Shown: positions 8,830 through 17,714, counted from the first letter of the stretch. The stretch: DNA of 41,055 nt from Paenibacillus sp. Soil787 (GCF_001429545.1 NZ_LMSP01000020.1:1-41055), one strand, 5' to 3'. Notes: a model not told the origin generated them from the sequence alone. Program-made: numbers and translations.

Positions 8830-9813
8830 ATGGATATACATGAAATTCCCATGCATTTAATTGACGAGGATACAGATCAGCCCAGATATCAATTCGATGA
8901 AGAGGCGCTCCAAGAATTAATGAAAAGCATTGAAGAGATTGGCTTACTATCTCCGATTAAAGTGCGAACAACGGCTGACAACCGGTACAAAATTATTTAC
9001 GGGAACCGGAGATATAAAGCTAGCAAAATGCTGGGACGCCCTACCATGTCCTGTATCGTATCGACCGTAACGGATGAGTTGGAGATTTATTTAGAACAGA
9101 TTGCGGAGAATCTGACAAGGGAAGGCTTTTCCCCCATTGAGGAAGCCGAGGCCTTCCATAAACTTATGAATGATTCCAAATTCAGTTCCTCTATTAAATA
9201 CCTTTCTAGTAAACTTGGCAAGCCCGAAACTTACATCAAAAACAAATGTGATTTGTTAAAGTTTGGAAATTCAGTCAAGAAACTGATCGTTAGCGGCACA
9301 GAAATTCGAAAAGACAAGTTAACCGAGGATCAGCTGCTGCCTATCAAAGATTTACCGATCGAGCACCGCGATCCGCTTGCTTTGATTATTGCTAGAGATG
9401 AATTGCCTGTCAGTGATGTCAAAAAGATTGCTCGAATGTTCAAAGATAAAGATATTTCAGAAAGCACCAAAGGGAAGCTTCTCTATAAAACAGGTCATGA
9501 TCTGGTCGAAACTTGGTCTGTCTTTCAAAACAACCGAGCAGAACGGGCTAAGCCTGCAGCTGCAAAAGCTCCGACAAAAGCGGAGAAAGCGGAGAAATCC
9601 AAGGAAATTAGCCCGACATCTAACCCAATTCAAACCAAACTTCTGCAAATGCTTAACGCATTTCCTGCACCTAATGATTTTCAAGTTGAAGACTTAGACG
9701 TTGATGCTCAAGATAAGGATCAATTTCTGAATGATCTCAATACCTTAGTCGGTAATTTGGAAAAGCATTTGGATGCGTGGAAAAAGGTTAGGGAACTTGC
9801 CGTTACCCAATAA
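8830..9813 (+). CDS. Orphan ParB/Srx-fold DNA-binding protein
   Basis: A 327-residue ParB-like protein: an N-terminal ParB/Srx nucleotide-binding fold (about 1-100) with YGNRRYKAS where canonical ParB has GERRxRA, and ENLTREGFSPIEEAEAF matching the ENLQR box; a central HTH (about 120-146, SIKYLSSKLGKPETYIKNK); a basic Ala/Lys-rich linker (about 232-260); and an acidic C-terminus. No parA gene or parS-like array is seen, so a role in chromosome segregation is not supported. It more likely belongs to the ParB-derived regulators. The SD GGAG (8818-8821) is only 2 nt from the ATG at 8824 but 8 nt from that at 8830, so 8830 is used. Divergent from the GNAT gene; a TATAAT lies at 8788-8793. Confidence 0.85.
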   Translation: MDIHEIPMHLIDEDTDQPRYQFDEEALQELMKSIEEIGLLSPIKVRTTADNRYKIIYGNRRYKASKMLGRPTMSCIVSTVTDELEIYLEQIAENLTREGFSPIEEAEAFHKLMNDSKFSSSIKYLSSKLGKPETYIKNKCDLLKFGNSVKKLIVSGTEIRKDKLTEDQLLPIKDLPIEHRDPLALIIARDELPVSDVKKIARMFKDKDISESTKGKLLYKTGHDLVETWSVFQNNRAERAKPAAAKAPTKAEKAEKSKEISPTSNPIQTKLLQMLNAFPAPNDFQVEDLDVDAQDKDQFLNDLNTLVGNLEKHLDAWKKVRELAVTQ

Positions 9814-9855
9814 CCTATTAGTCTAGTACTTCAAGCTTCTTCGCATAGCAATGCC

Positions 9856-10179
9856 TTAGAAGACCCCATACATGAGGCGGGTGAATTGAAGTGTGAAACC
9901 TGCTGCTTCTAAGTTTTTCCGACTTATTCCATTGTCAGGATGTACGGTTGCGTAGAGGTATAATGTACCTTGTTCCCGCGCCCGCTGTTCTCTTAAGGCA
10001 TGAAAATGCCGCTGGAGCCCTTGTCCCCTGACCGATTCATGGACAATGGATCCTTCTAGAGAAGCTACTCTTGGTAGCTCTTCTTCCAGCACTCCAAACT
10101 CTCGTCCGAGATTGCTGGCACTTAGACCGGGAAATGCGATTTGCGGTACATCTTGTTGCCATAAACGCCTTATTTCCAA
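9856..10179 (-). pseudogene. GNAT acetyltransferase with internal deletion
   Basis: A 107-codon open frame starting at TTG, eight bases after a perfect AGGAGG. The C-terminal half is a normal GNAT core: IVHESVRGQGLQRHFHALRE (acetyl-CoA loop) and YATVHPDNGISRKNLEAAGF. The first about 15 residues (EIRRLWQQDVPQI) look like a GNAT N-terminus, but the substrate-binding helices and strands beta2-beta4, normally about 60-80 residues, are absent between DVPQI and AFPGLSASNLG. The simplest reading is an in-frame internal deletion leaving an inactive remnant. It is the last gene of the amidase operon, 35 nt after the damaged kinase gene. From family knowledge an intact relative would be about 170-190 residues. 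Confidence 0.65.
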
Positions 10180-10214
10180 GTTGTAGTCCTCCTAGTGTGC
10201 TGCTGATCAGTAGG

Positions 10215-11005
10215 TCACCATGGGTTGCTGAAACCAAGTCTCATTTCGTCCCTCACTGTGATGAGCTTTAATCTCAATCCTGCATACCATGGTGGCGTAT
10301 TGGATAGATCACTATCCTCCAAAGCTGTTAGGATTCTCGAAAAGCTATAGAGCTTAGAGAACCGTAGAAACTTTGGAAAGTGTTCTATCATTTGCTTGTC
10401 TAATGGACATATCGCCGTATAGCCCCTCAAAAAGCATTCTACCTGACGGCTGGAATCCCTCTCTTTATTATCCAACACGTCAGCAAGAGCTGCAACAATA
10501 TTCATCGCATACCAATGATACATAGCATCATCAAAATCAATAACATAAAATTGCGACGTACTTGCATGCCAGAAAATGTTATCCTGTTGAAAATCATAAT
10601 GAATGAGACCATACTCATGCTTGGTTTGCTTTAAAGAATAAAGCCAAATCCTCAGGTTATCCAGCTCCATCAAGGCTTCTTTTTCATGTGAATGACGTTC
10701 TAATGCCACTGCAATATGATCCAGTCCATCTCGCCAATCCTTACGCTTTATTTCTTTATCAGGTTCATATACCTGTGAGCATGTATGTAAGCTGCCAAGT
10801 GATTTCCCCCACGCCTCCATCTGCGAATCGTTCATTTGATCACAATCTAAACTTTCCCCTTCCGCATCACTGAACACAACACCAATATATCCCCCTTCAC
10901 TTGTCGTTACTCTTTCAACTAGCTTACCCTCGCTAGAACGAATAGGCACGCATTAGCCACATGATCAGCTGTTAATCCAACAACCATCGTTCTTAGATTC
11001 ATCAT
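10215..11005 (-). pseudogene. Aminoglycoside-phosphotransferase-family kinase, N-lobe deleted and frameshifted
   Basis: The C-lobe is intact in one frame (GTG at 10949 to 10215): catalytic loop GLIHYDFQQDNIFW (HxDxxxxN) and metal-binding VIDFDDAMYHWY. The true N-terminus is in another frame: ATG at 11005, overlapping the amidase stop as ATGA, encodes MMNLRTMVVGLTADHVANAC, then the frame runs out. The phosphotransferase sequence resumes at PIRSSEGKLVERV in the shifted frame. About 60-65 residues of the ATP-binding N-lobe (glycine-rich loop and Lys) are missing at the junction near 10945-10950. So the gene was coupled to the amidase but is now a deletion pseudogene; a short C-lobe product from the GTG is possible but would lack ATP binding. 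Confidence 0.75.
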
Positions 11006-12510
11006 TTTGTTTTACCTCTATTCGAGAGAGCAGCTAACTCGGGTTGAACGCGATGATTCGTCGCCTGCTCAAACCCATAAGCAATTTTTATCAAAGTAGG
11101 TTCGCTAAATGCCGATCCTACAAAGGTGATCCCTTGTGGTCCCTTCGTTGTGTACCCGCCTGGCGCGATAATCCCCGTTGCCGCATACCCTCCTGGTACC
11201 GTGATGGAAGGGTAACCGGCTCTAGCCGCAAGATCTGCCCCGCCCTCAAATCCTAGGAATAGGAGCGCATCCAGATGATGCTTCTCTATTACATAATCGA
11301 TCCCCTGCTCTCGCGACATCTCTTTAACTCTCTTTTTGCTGTCTAAATAGGCCTGTTCCGTTAGTGTCCCGCTCGTTTCCTCTGACCAGATTAAGGTTCC
11401 TTGCCCATATCTCAATGCTTGATCTGAATGTGCTTCATTGTAGGCGATGACGTCTGCCAATGAATGGACTGGTATCTCACCTGACAATTTGGATAAATAA
11501 TCATTTAAATCTTTTTTAAATTCATATCTCATGACATTGCCATCCCATTGCGTCTGTTCGCACGGAAGCTCTACCGGATCAACGATTGTAGCACCCTTTT
11601 GTTTCAAAACGGCGATAGCCGCCTCTACAATATCAAGCCGAGCCTTGTCTAATTGTTGATAATAAAATCTCGGGATCCCAATTCTAGCTTGCTGCAGATA
11701 ATTGGCGTCTAAGAATGGCGTGTAATCTTGGAAAGAACGCCCTTTACTCGCTAATGTCTCAATATCACGCTCATCTGTCATGGTTAAAGCGCCGAGCAAA
11801 ATCGCTGCATCACTGACTGTTCTTGCTATAGGCCCTGCTGTATCCTGACTATGAGCAATTGGGATAATGCCCGTTCGGCTAACTAGTCCAATCGTTGGCT
11901 TAATGCCAACTAAGCTATTCTGACTAGAAGGGCTGATGATAGAGCCCGATGTTTCCGTTCCAATCGCCGCTGCTGCTAGATTCGCTGCCGTGGCCGCTGC
12001 TGAGCCTGAGCTTGAACCGCCTACGAATAATTCGCCAGGGCCGTAAGGATTTAAAGTGAGACCACCTCTTGAGCTATAACCCGCCCAAATATCGCCTGAC
12101 ATAAAGCCCGCCCATTCGGTCATATTCGTTTTACCCAGCAGCACAGCCCCTGCCGCTCGAAGCTGTGCCGCCACGAAGGAATCGGCGGCTGCGAAGGATT
12201 CTGCTAACGCGATAGAGCCAGCGCTAGTATGCATACGATCGTATGTATCGATATTATCCTTCAGCAGAATCGGGATACCATGCAGAGGCCCACGACTGCC
12301 CTTTACTTTTCGTTCTTCATCTAAACCTTTGGCTATGTCCATAGCATCTGGATTTATTTCTAAAATGGTATTTAATGTAGAGTCGTACTTTTCAATGCGG
12401 CTTAGGTACAAATGCACCAATTGTTCCGAAGTAACCATTCCCGTATTCATTGCTTGCTGCATACTTGCTATTTCTACTTCTATGATCCATTGCTCCAACC
12501 CAGTTTCCAT
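11002..12510 (-). CDS. Amidase-signature family amidohydrolase
   Basis: A 502-residue AS-family enzyme with an intact Ser-cisSer-Lys triad: Lys84 in LLKDNIDTYD, cis-Ser166 in VGGSSSGSAAA, and nucleophile Ser190 in GTETSGSIISPS. It hydrolyses a carboxamide to acid plus ammonia in the cytosol; the substrate range of this family is too wide to name one. It lacks gatB/gatC neighbours, so it is not the GatA subunit of tRNA amidotransferase. The ATG has AAGGAG eight bases upstream. Its stop overlaps the start of the damaged kinase gene (ATGA), so it heads a three-gene operon whose other members have decayed. Confidence 0.9.
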   Translation of the reverse strand: METGLEQWIIEVEIASMQQAMNTGMVTSEQLVHLYLSRIEKYDSTLNTILEINPDAMDIAKGLDEERKVKGSRGPLHGIPILLKDNIDTYDRMHTSAGSIALAESFAAADSFVAAQLRAAGAVLLGKTNMTEWAGFMSGDIWAGYSSRGGLTLNPYGPGELFVGGSSSGSAAATAANLAAAAIGTETSGSIISPSSQNSLVGIKPTIGLVSRTGIIPIAHSQDTAGPIARTVSDAAILLGALTMTDERDIETLASKGRSFQDYTPFLDANYLQQARIGIPRFYYQQLDKARLDIVEAAIAVLKQKGATIVDPVELPCEQTQWDGNVMRYEFKKDLNDYLSKLSGEIPVHSLADVIAYNEAHSDQALRYGQGTLIWSEETSGTLTEQAYLDSKKRVKEMSREQGIDYVIEKHHLDALLFLGFEGGADLAARAGYPSITVPGGYAATGIIAPGGYTTKGPQGITFVGSAFSEPTLIKIAYGFEQATNHRVQPELAALSNRGKTK

Positions 12511-12725
12511 TCATCAATCTCCTTCTATTCTCAGCCTTATTAACACTTTTCTCTGTAGCGTATGAAGTTCCTGTATATGTACGTTGGGGAGTTTAATTAT
12601 AGTTATTTTTGATTAAATTACGATCGCTTTAACAGGATTACTTTAACGATGAATTTCATCGTCTCAGAGTAGCGTACCCTGATAGCAGCCAACACTCGTA
12701 TATATATGTATGTGTAAATAAAAAT
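12511..12725. other. Non-coding gap between amidase and PhyH genes
   Basis: No coding sequence. It must carry the amidase promoter on the minus strand. A 17-bp palindrome, ACGATGAA-T-TTCATCGT (12646-12662), is a possible operator. The stretch 12700-12725 (alternating TA, then A-rich) supplies the U-tract of the neighbouring terminator. Confidence 0.4.
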
Positions 12726-12766
12726 AAGCTAACCCTTTCCAGCCTTGACTGAAAAAGAGTTAGCTT
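12726..12766 (-). terminator. Intrinsic terminator of the PhyH gene
   Basis: The 13-bp arms AAGCTAACCCTTT and AAAGAGTTAGCTT pair with one G-U on the minus-strand RNA, followed by a U-rich run (complement of 12710-12725). Confidence 0.8.
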
Positions 12767-12806
12767 GAATCAACATTCATAGGGTCAACATGAGCTCAAA
12801 TCTCCA

Positions 12807-13550
12807 TTAATACAACGGAAATTTTTCTCGCAAATCTTCCCTCTGAGTAACAAACGAGTCCTCGCGAATGTAATGACATACAAAGGAACGTCGCCAACGG
12901 TCCTTGCTTCGATTCTTATTGGACGAATGGATGAGCAGCTCACTAAAGAAGAGGATATCTCCCTTTTCCATCTCGACTGGGATTTGCTTGCTAAGGTCTG
13001 CGCCTTCTGTCTCGTCAGTCCATGATTCGTGTTCTTCAATATTTTTCACAGCGCCGTGAGGCAGCAGTCCAAGCTTATGTGTGCCAGGGATGACCCAGAG
13101 GCAGCCATTTTCGATATCGACGACTTCTTCCAAAGCGATCCAAGCGGCGATCATTGTCATGGGGTCATTCTTAATATAGTAGTAGTCCTGATGCGAAGCC
13201 TGTCCCGGTGAACCCGGTTCCTTGTAGAAGTACATACTTTGCACACAGTTAGCCTCTCTGCCCATTAATTGAGCTAGCGTACCACGGATGATGGGAAGCT
13301 TCATCATTTGGCGTGAAAAGCTGTCATACTTGTGAGGATTAAACAACCGCAGGGAGAACTTCTTGCTTTCTTCACAAGCTGCCCATTTGGGTACTTCCGC
13401 TTGGTTACGAATATCATAAATGTGTCCATTAAAGGCATCGATGAGATCGCTGCTGCAGCCTTTCTTAATAAGCAAATACCCGTCTCTTTCGAACTGTTCA
13501 TATTGCTCTTCCGTGATTGGTGACAAACGATCTTGTTTCTTAACAAACAT
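12807..13550 (-). CDS. Phytanoyl-CoA dioxygenase (PhyH) family Fe(II)/2-oxoglutarate oxygenase
   Basis: A 247-residue double-stranded beta-helix oxygenase. The metal triad is visible: His120 and Asp122 in ASHQDYYY and His208 in LLIHSSNKN; Arg221 (WRRSFVCHY) fits the 2-oxoglutarate anchor. The N-terminal TEEQYEQFERDGYLLIKKG and the central DIENGCLWVIPGTHKLG are family hallmarks. It hydroxylates an unactivated carbon using O2 and 2-oxoglutarate; the substrate is unknown, and nothing nearby (no ect genes) points to ectoine hydroxylase. AAGGGGGG precedes the ATG. Monocistronic, with its own terminator. Confidence 0.9.
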   Translation of the reverse strand: MFVKKQDRLSPITEEQYEQFERDGYLLIKKGCSSDLIDAFNGHIYDIRNQAEVPKWAACEESKKFSLRLFNPHKYDSFSRQMMKLPIIRGTLAQLMGREANCVQSMYFYKEPGSPGQASHQDYYYIKNDPMTMIAAWIALEEVVDIENGCLWVIPGTHKLGLLPHGAVKNIEEHESWTDETEGADLSKQIPVEMEKGDILFFSELLIHSSNKNRSKDRWRRSFVCHYIREDSFVTQREDLREKFPLY

Positions 13551-13619
13551 TGCAGCTATCCCCCCTTCTGCTTGAGAAAGTGTCTTTCCTTACCTTCATC
13601 ATACTGCCGAGGTTATCAC

Positions 13620-13919
13620 TCAACAATGGCTGGAATTATCACGTTTGTGTCTAAAATTGATATAGCAGTTAAATTGGAGCATGACGACTAGAATGCTTTC
13701 TTTTCCTTCAAGACTGGCGAGTGCAGCTTGCCAATCTATTGCTTCAATATGCTTATAAAAATCAATTGCGTTCGTCTGACTAGCCCCTATTGATTAACAC
13801 TTCTGAAAAAAGCGAAAAGACCAAGCGATGACCGCACTTGGGTCATTATACTCGGCCTTATGTACATTATCTCGATGGATGAAGTTATTAATCAATTGTA
13901 AGGAAATCGAAACATCACT
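13620..13919 (-). pseudogene. Decayed reading frame, unknown family
   Basis: The 383-nt gap 13551-13933 contains no intact gene, but one minus-strand frame reads protein-like for about 100 codons interrupted by a single TAA (13794-13796). Before it: INNFIHRDNVHKAEYNDPS then AVIAWSFRFFQKC. After it: NAIDFYKHIEAIDWQAALAS then LEGKESILVVMLQF, ending at TGA 13620-13622. There is no start codon with an SD. I do not recognise the family; the composition (amphipathic helices, few low-complexity stretches) suggests a gene remnant rather than chance, but this is weak. Confidence 0.3.
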
Positions 13920-13933
13920 TAACTAAATCTTTA

Positions 13934-14425
13934 TCATGGCGTCTGCAGTTTGACCCACATGGACTTATTCCGGAATTCTTCCTCCGCCCCTAACTCTCTC
14001 CCAAACCAAGAAGGTACTTCAAAGAGCCGCGCAGCTTCAACATCTGGAAACTCGACTTCGACAACCACGAGATCCACTTGTTTATATTCATCAATTTCAA
14101 AATGGAGCCCCTGAACTTCAACCGTGGTACGTATCTTCTCCAATGGGATTAACCCGGTACGTGCAAGCAGCTGCTTATATATAGGCTCCGATATGTTATA
14201 TTCAATCTCTTCCCGAACCATACCATGCCCCGATTTGAACGTATGTGTAAAATGCGACACTCCAGAACGATCAACAAGCTGGCGCACTCTGATTTCTTGA
14301 TCCTCCGAAAAGGCCAAATACGTTTGATAGATGTACTGCTTTGAAACTATCGTTATCTCATTATTGTCCAGTTCAGCCGCAGGGAACGCGGGTAATAGGA
14401 ACTTTCTTTCGATTTCGGCACTCAT
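13934..14425 (-). CDS. CYTH-domain protein (triphosphate tunnel family)
   Basis: A 163-residue CYTH protein. The defining ExExK motif is at the N-terminus (MSAEIERKFLL), followed by alternating basic/acidic strands (EIRVRQLVDR, FTHTFKSGHGMVREEIEYNI, FEIDEYKQVDLVVVEVEF) that build the tunnel lining. Such proteins hydrolyse inorganic triphosphate or thiamine triphosphate, or make cAMP in some lineages; the short form without a CHAD domain favours a small triphosphatase. A TTG 27 nt upstream keeps the frame open, but MSAEIERKF is the conserved start. It is a single gene; the upstream hairpins belong to the ABC operon. Confidence 0.85.
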   Translation of the reverse strand: MSAEIERKFLLPAFPAAELDNNEITIVSKQYIYQTYLAFSEDQEIRVRQLVDRSGVSHFTHTFKSGHGMVREEIEYNISEPIYKQLLARTGLIPLEKIRTTVEVQGLHFEIDEYKQVDLVVVEVEFPDVEAARLFEVPSWFGRELGAEEEFRNKSMWVKLQTP

Positions 14426-14501
14426 TGGTTTGTGTGACCCCTCTCCAAACAATCATGTTCTCTTCCCCATTTTACCACGCTATCATGAAAAAGACGCGTA
14501 A

Positions 14502-14544
14502 AAAAGACGCGTAACCAGTCTATCATTAGGTTATAGCGTCTTTT
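14502..14544 (-). terminator. Terminator of the sugar ABC operon
   Basis: The arms AAAAGACGC (14502-14510) and GCGTCTTTT (14536-14544) extend inward via TAACC/GGTTA. On the minus-strand RNA a run of six U follows, then a second copy of ACGCGTCTTTTT. Confidence 0.8.
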
Positions 14545-14549
14545 CTTTT

Positions 14550-15392
14550 CTAGCCTTTGAGAGATCCCGCAGTAATGCCGGAAATAATCCGTTTATTGAA
14601 AATGGAGACTACAAGGATCGACGGAAGGGTTGTCATCACAATGGCCGCGAACATCGGCGCAAAGTCCGTTGCGTATTGACCCTGAAAATTCAAAAGTCCT
14701 ATCGGAAGTGTCATCTTTTTGGCATCGTTAATGAAAGTTAGTACAACCAGCAGTTCATTCCAGATACCGGCAAAGTTAATAATGCCAACCGTCATAAGCG
14801 CCGGTACCAATAAAGGCATTAAAACCCGCCAATATACACCGTAAACCGAACAGCCATCAATAATGGCCGCTTCCATAATTTCTTTGGGAATGGAACCCAT
14901 AAAACCGCTTAGCACCAGTACCGATGTAGGCAAAGCAAAGGCAACATAAATAAGAATCAAGCCGATTTGCGAATTCATCAGATTTAATTTAGAGAAGAAT
15001 ATAACCAATGGTATGAGTGTTGCTTGCAGCGGAACCATCAAACCGATCAAAAAATAAACCAACGTAACTTTCGATGCTTTCCACTTTAATTTAATGATCG
15101 CAAAGGCGGCCATTGAACCCAACAGTAAGACGAGAAGTAAAGTGACTGTCGTAATCAGTACCGAATTATAAAAATAACGGCCTGTTCCCCCTGTGATCCA
15201 TGCATTCATGTAGTTCCCCCACAGCCAATGCAGCGGAAGTTCCCATGGATGTTCGAATATTTCCGGTGTTTTCTTGAGTGAATTCACAATAAGCCAGAAC
15301 AACGGATAAATATAGACAAGCGTCCCTATTCCTAAAAATAAATAAGTGAACAGCTTTTGAATTGGACGAATCATTCTTGAACTTTGCTCCAT
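14550..15392 (-). CDS. Carbohydrate ABC transporter permease (MalG/CUT1 type)
   Basis: A 280-residue inner-membrane permease with six predicted TM helices. The cytoplasmic EAA loop that docks to the ATPase reads EAAIIDGCSVYGVYWRVLMP (about 193-212). The N-terminal segment GTLVYIYPLFWLIVNSLK and the C-terminal GITAGSLKG are standard for CUT1 MalG-like subunits. It pairs with the permease 16 nt upstream and the binding lipoprotein. No ATPase gene is in the locus, so a shared MsmX/MsmK-type ATPase elsewhere in the genome is implied, as is usual in Bacillota. Confidence 0.93.
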   Translation of the reverse strand: MEQSSRMIRPIQKLFTYLFLGIGTLVYIYPLFWLIVNSLKKTPEIFEHPWELPLHWLWGNYMNAWITGGTGRYFYNSVLITTVTLLLVLLLGSMAAFAIIKLKWKASKVTLVYFLIGLMVPLQATLIPLVIFFSKLNLMNSQIGLILIYVAFALPTSVLVLSGFMGSIPKEIMEAAIIDGCSVYGVYWRVLMPLLVPALMTVGIINFAGIWNELLVVLTFINDAKKMTLPIGLLNFQGQYATDFAPMFAAIVMTTLPSILVVSIFNKRIISGITAGSLKG

Positions 15393-15408
15393 ATGCGTAC
15401 CTCCTTCC

Positions 15409-16293
15409 TCAATCTTCGATATCTTTGGTAGGAATTAATTTATTAATAACAAATGTAACGATTAAGCACATAACGAGCAAGATGACAGCTAATGAATTGC
15501 CGTAGCCATATTCCAACTGACCAAAGGAACGTTTTTGCAAATAACCGACCAGTGTTTGTGATACATTGGCAGGTCCTCCGCCCGTCATGACATAAACAAG
15601 ATCAAAAAACCTTAAGGAACCTATGGAGATTAATATGGTATTTACTTTAATAATCGGTTTAAGCAATGGCATGGTGATATGCCATACCAATTTCCATCCG
15701 ATAGCACCCTCAAGACGCGCGGCCTCAAAGATTTCCTCGGAAATATTCTGTATCGCTGCAATGAACAGGATCATGGTATACCCAATAAATTGCCAAGATA
15801 CAACCGCTGTAACGGCCCACATCACCGTTGTGGGTTCAGACAACCACAGGTGCTTTAGTGAATCTAGCCCCAGCCAATCAAGTGAATTATTAATAATACC
15901 GATCTGCGGATGATATATAAATGTCCACATCATACCCACGGCGACACTCGATAGGAATGCTGGCATAACGAAAACAAGCTTAAAGAAATCTTTCCCTCGC
16001 ACGTTTCCAGTCAGAATCAAGGCCAGAAAAAAACCAAATGGCAGTTGAATCGCCAAACTAGTCACTAAGAGGAATAACACGTTACGGATCGTAACAAAAA
16101 ATACATCATCATCTGAAAACATCCGCATATAATTGTCCAACCCTATAAACTTCATCGGATTCAGAACATCCCAATTAAAAAAACTTAAATAAATCGATGC
16201 GATGACGGGGATGAAGACGATTGCCGAATATAGAAACAGGGCAGGGGTTATAAAGAATGCAATGGTCGAGACTTTTCTCAGCATTTTATCCAT
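15409..16293 (-). CDS. Carbohydrate ABC transporter permease (MalF/CUT1 type)
   Basis: A 294-residue permease with six TM helices. The EAA loop is EAARLEGAIGWKLVWHITMP, and the DLVYVMTGGGPANVSQTLVG segment near the C-terminus is typical of MalF-like subunits. The frame is open 60 nt further upstream, but that extension (16294-16353) covers an attenuator hairpin; the ATG at 16293 has GGAG nine bases upstream. It is co-transcribed with the second permease and sits downstream of a hairpin that should lower its expression relative to the binding protein. Confidence 0.93.
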   Translation of the reverse strand: MDKMLRKVSTIAFFITPALFLYSAIVFIPVIASIYLSFFNWDVLNPMKFIGLDNYMRMFSDDDVFFVTIRNVLFLLVTSLAIQLPFGFFLALILTGNVRGKDFFKLVFVMPAFLSSVAVGMMWTFIYHPQIGIINNSLDWLGLDSLKHLWLSEPTTVMWAVTAVVSWQFIGYTMILFIAAIQNISEEIFEAARLEGAIGWKLVWHITMPLLKPIIKVNTILISIGSLRFFDLVYVMTGGGPANVSQTLVGYLQKRSFGQLEYGYGNSLAVILLVMCLIVTFVINKLIPTKDIED

Positions 16294-16326
16294 AAACAAC
16301 CACTCCATTATTGTTTTGATGAAAAA

Positions 16327-16349
16327 AGGGAGAAGAATATCTTCTCCCT
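16327..16349 (-). terminator. Attenuating hairpin between binding protein and permeases
   Basis: A perfect 9-bp stem with 5-nt loop, AGGGAGAAG-AATAT-CTTCTCCCT, followed on the minus-strand RNA by a run of six U (16322-16327). Its place inside the operon suggests partial termination, giving an excess of the binding lipoprotein over the permeases. Confidence 0.8.
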
Positions 16350-16370
16350 CCATAAGAAAATTTTATTGGT

Positions 16371-17714
16371 TTAGCGGTTTTTCTCCGTATAAGCTTGCAA
16401 GCTCTTGAACGCATCTTCCGGTGATTTGCCTGCTAAGATAGATTGGATCGTGTTGTTATATTCGTCCCCAATCTTCGCGCCCAGTCCCACATCATAAAAG
16501 ATGAACATCCCTTTCATGGTGGACATTTGATCTTTTAAATCTTTACTTAACCCTGGCACTTTAGCCGGATCTAAAGTAACTTTCGTAGCTGGAATGTCTC
16601 CTTGCTCTTCACCAACACGTTTTTGTGTTTTGTCCTCGGACCATACTTTCAGATATTTAACAGCTGCATCTTTATCTTTTGCCGTTGAACTTATGACTAA
16701 GTTAAAGGCAGGTTGACCCAACCAAGTGTCAATATCCCCTTTTCCATTCGGGAATGTTGGGAATTTAGCAATGCCCACGGCATCCTTCACTTTGGAATCG
16801 GCATTTACCAACGTATTGATTGCCCAACTGCCAGTAACCATCATGGCCGCTTGACCATTTTGGAACATGCTCGTCATTGCACTGTTGTCAATACTAAGGA
16901 ACCCTTCTGGGAATGCCTTCATTTTTGTTAATTCCTGCAATACACGGCCTGTTTCGATGTAAGAAGGATCAAGCCAAGTGCCTTTGCCCTCCATTAATGC
17001 ATTAAACGGTGCGTCACCGCCAATCCGATTGGCTACAAATTCACTAAATAAGGCACTAACCCAAGCATCTTTGGCGCCCATTGCAATCGGTGTCACTTTA
17101 TTTTTAACCAACACATCAATCACATGCTTTAACTCATCGTACGTTTTAGGTACTTCAAGGTTATTCTTTTTGAAAATGTCTTTATTGTAGTACAAGGTAG
17201 CTGCCGCGAAGTTAACCGGAACACCATAAATTTTGTCATTGAATGTTAATAAATTAAACGCTCCAGAGATAAAGCGATCTTTCCACGCGGGATCCTTATC
17301 CAAGTATTCATTAAGCGCCAGCACTTTTCCTGAATCCGCATACGTTTTTAATTTTCCGGCAGCATGCAGAGTGAACACATCCGGCGCTTCATTTCCAGCG
17401 ATTTGAGCATTTAATTTCGGATAAAAAGCTGTACTTGAGAGATGCGCTGCTTCGAAAGTCGCGTTCACATCTGTTCTTGCATTAAATTCTGCAAGCAGAT
17501 CTTTCTGGATGTTGATCCCCTTGTTTTCCGGTTCTAACCAATCAAATTCTTTCATTTTTATCTTATCTTTTGGCTTTGCAGCCGCTTCCGTTGCTTTGGG
17601 AGCATCACTAGCTTTTGGCGCCTCACTTGCTTTCTCGGTCCCGCAAGCAGACAATACAGCCGTGAGTGCAAAAATAGCGGTGATTGATGCTGATATGCTT
17701 TTAAGCTTTTTCAT
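16371..17714 (-). CDS. Extracellular sugar-binding lipoprotein (SBP family 1)
   Basis: A 447-residue lipoprotein: signal peptide (1-23) with lipobox LSAC and lipidated Cys24, then an Ala/Lys/Glu-rich linker (about 28-52), then a two-domain binding fold. Typical family-1 features include NARTDVNATFEAAHLSS, IYGVPVNFAAATLYYNKDIF, MFQNGQAAMMVTGSWA and a C-terminal SILAGKSPEDAFKSLQ. It captures an oligosaccharide or sugar outside the cell for the two permeases downstream. AGGAGG lies six to seven bases before the ATG. The ligand cannot be stated; no glycoside hydrolase gene is adjacent to hint at it. Confidence 0.93.
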   Translation of the reverse strand: MKKLKSISASITAIFALTAVLSACGTEKASEAPKASDAPKATEAAAKPKDKIKMKEFDWLEPENKGINIQKDLLAEFNARTDVNATFEAAHLSSTAFYPKLNAQIAGNEAPDVFTLHAAGKLKTYADSGKVLALNEYLDKDPAWKDRFISGAFNLLTFNDKIYGVPVNFAAATLYYNKDIFKKNNLEVPKTYDELKHVIDVLVKNKVTPIAMGAKDAWVSALFSEFVANRIGGDAPFNALMEGKGTWLDPSYIETGRVLQELTKMKAFPEGFLSIDNSAMTSMFQNGQAAMMVTGSWAINTLVNADSKVKDAVGIAKFPTFPNGKGDIDTWLGQPAFNLVISSTAKDKDAAVKYLKVWSEDKTQKRVGEEQGDIPATKVTLDPAKVPGLSKDLKDQMSTMKGMFIFYDVGLGAKIGDEYNNTIQSILAGKSPEDAFKSLQAYTEKNR

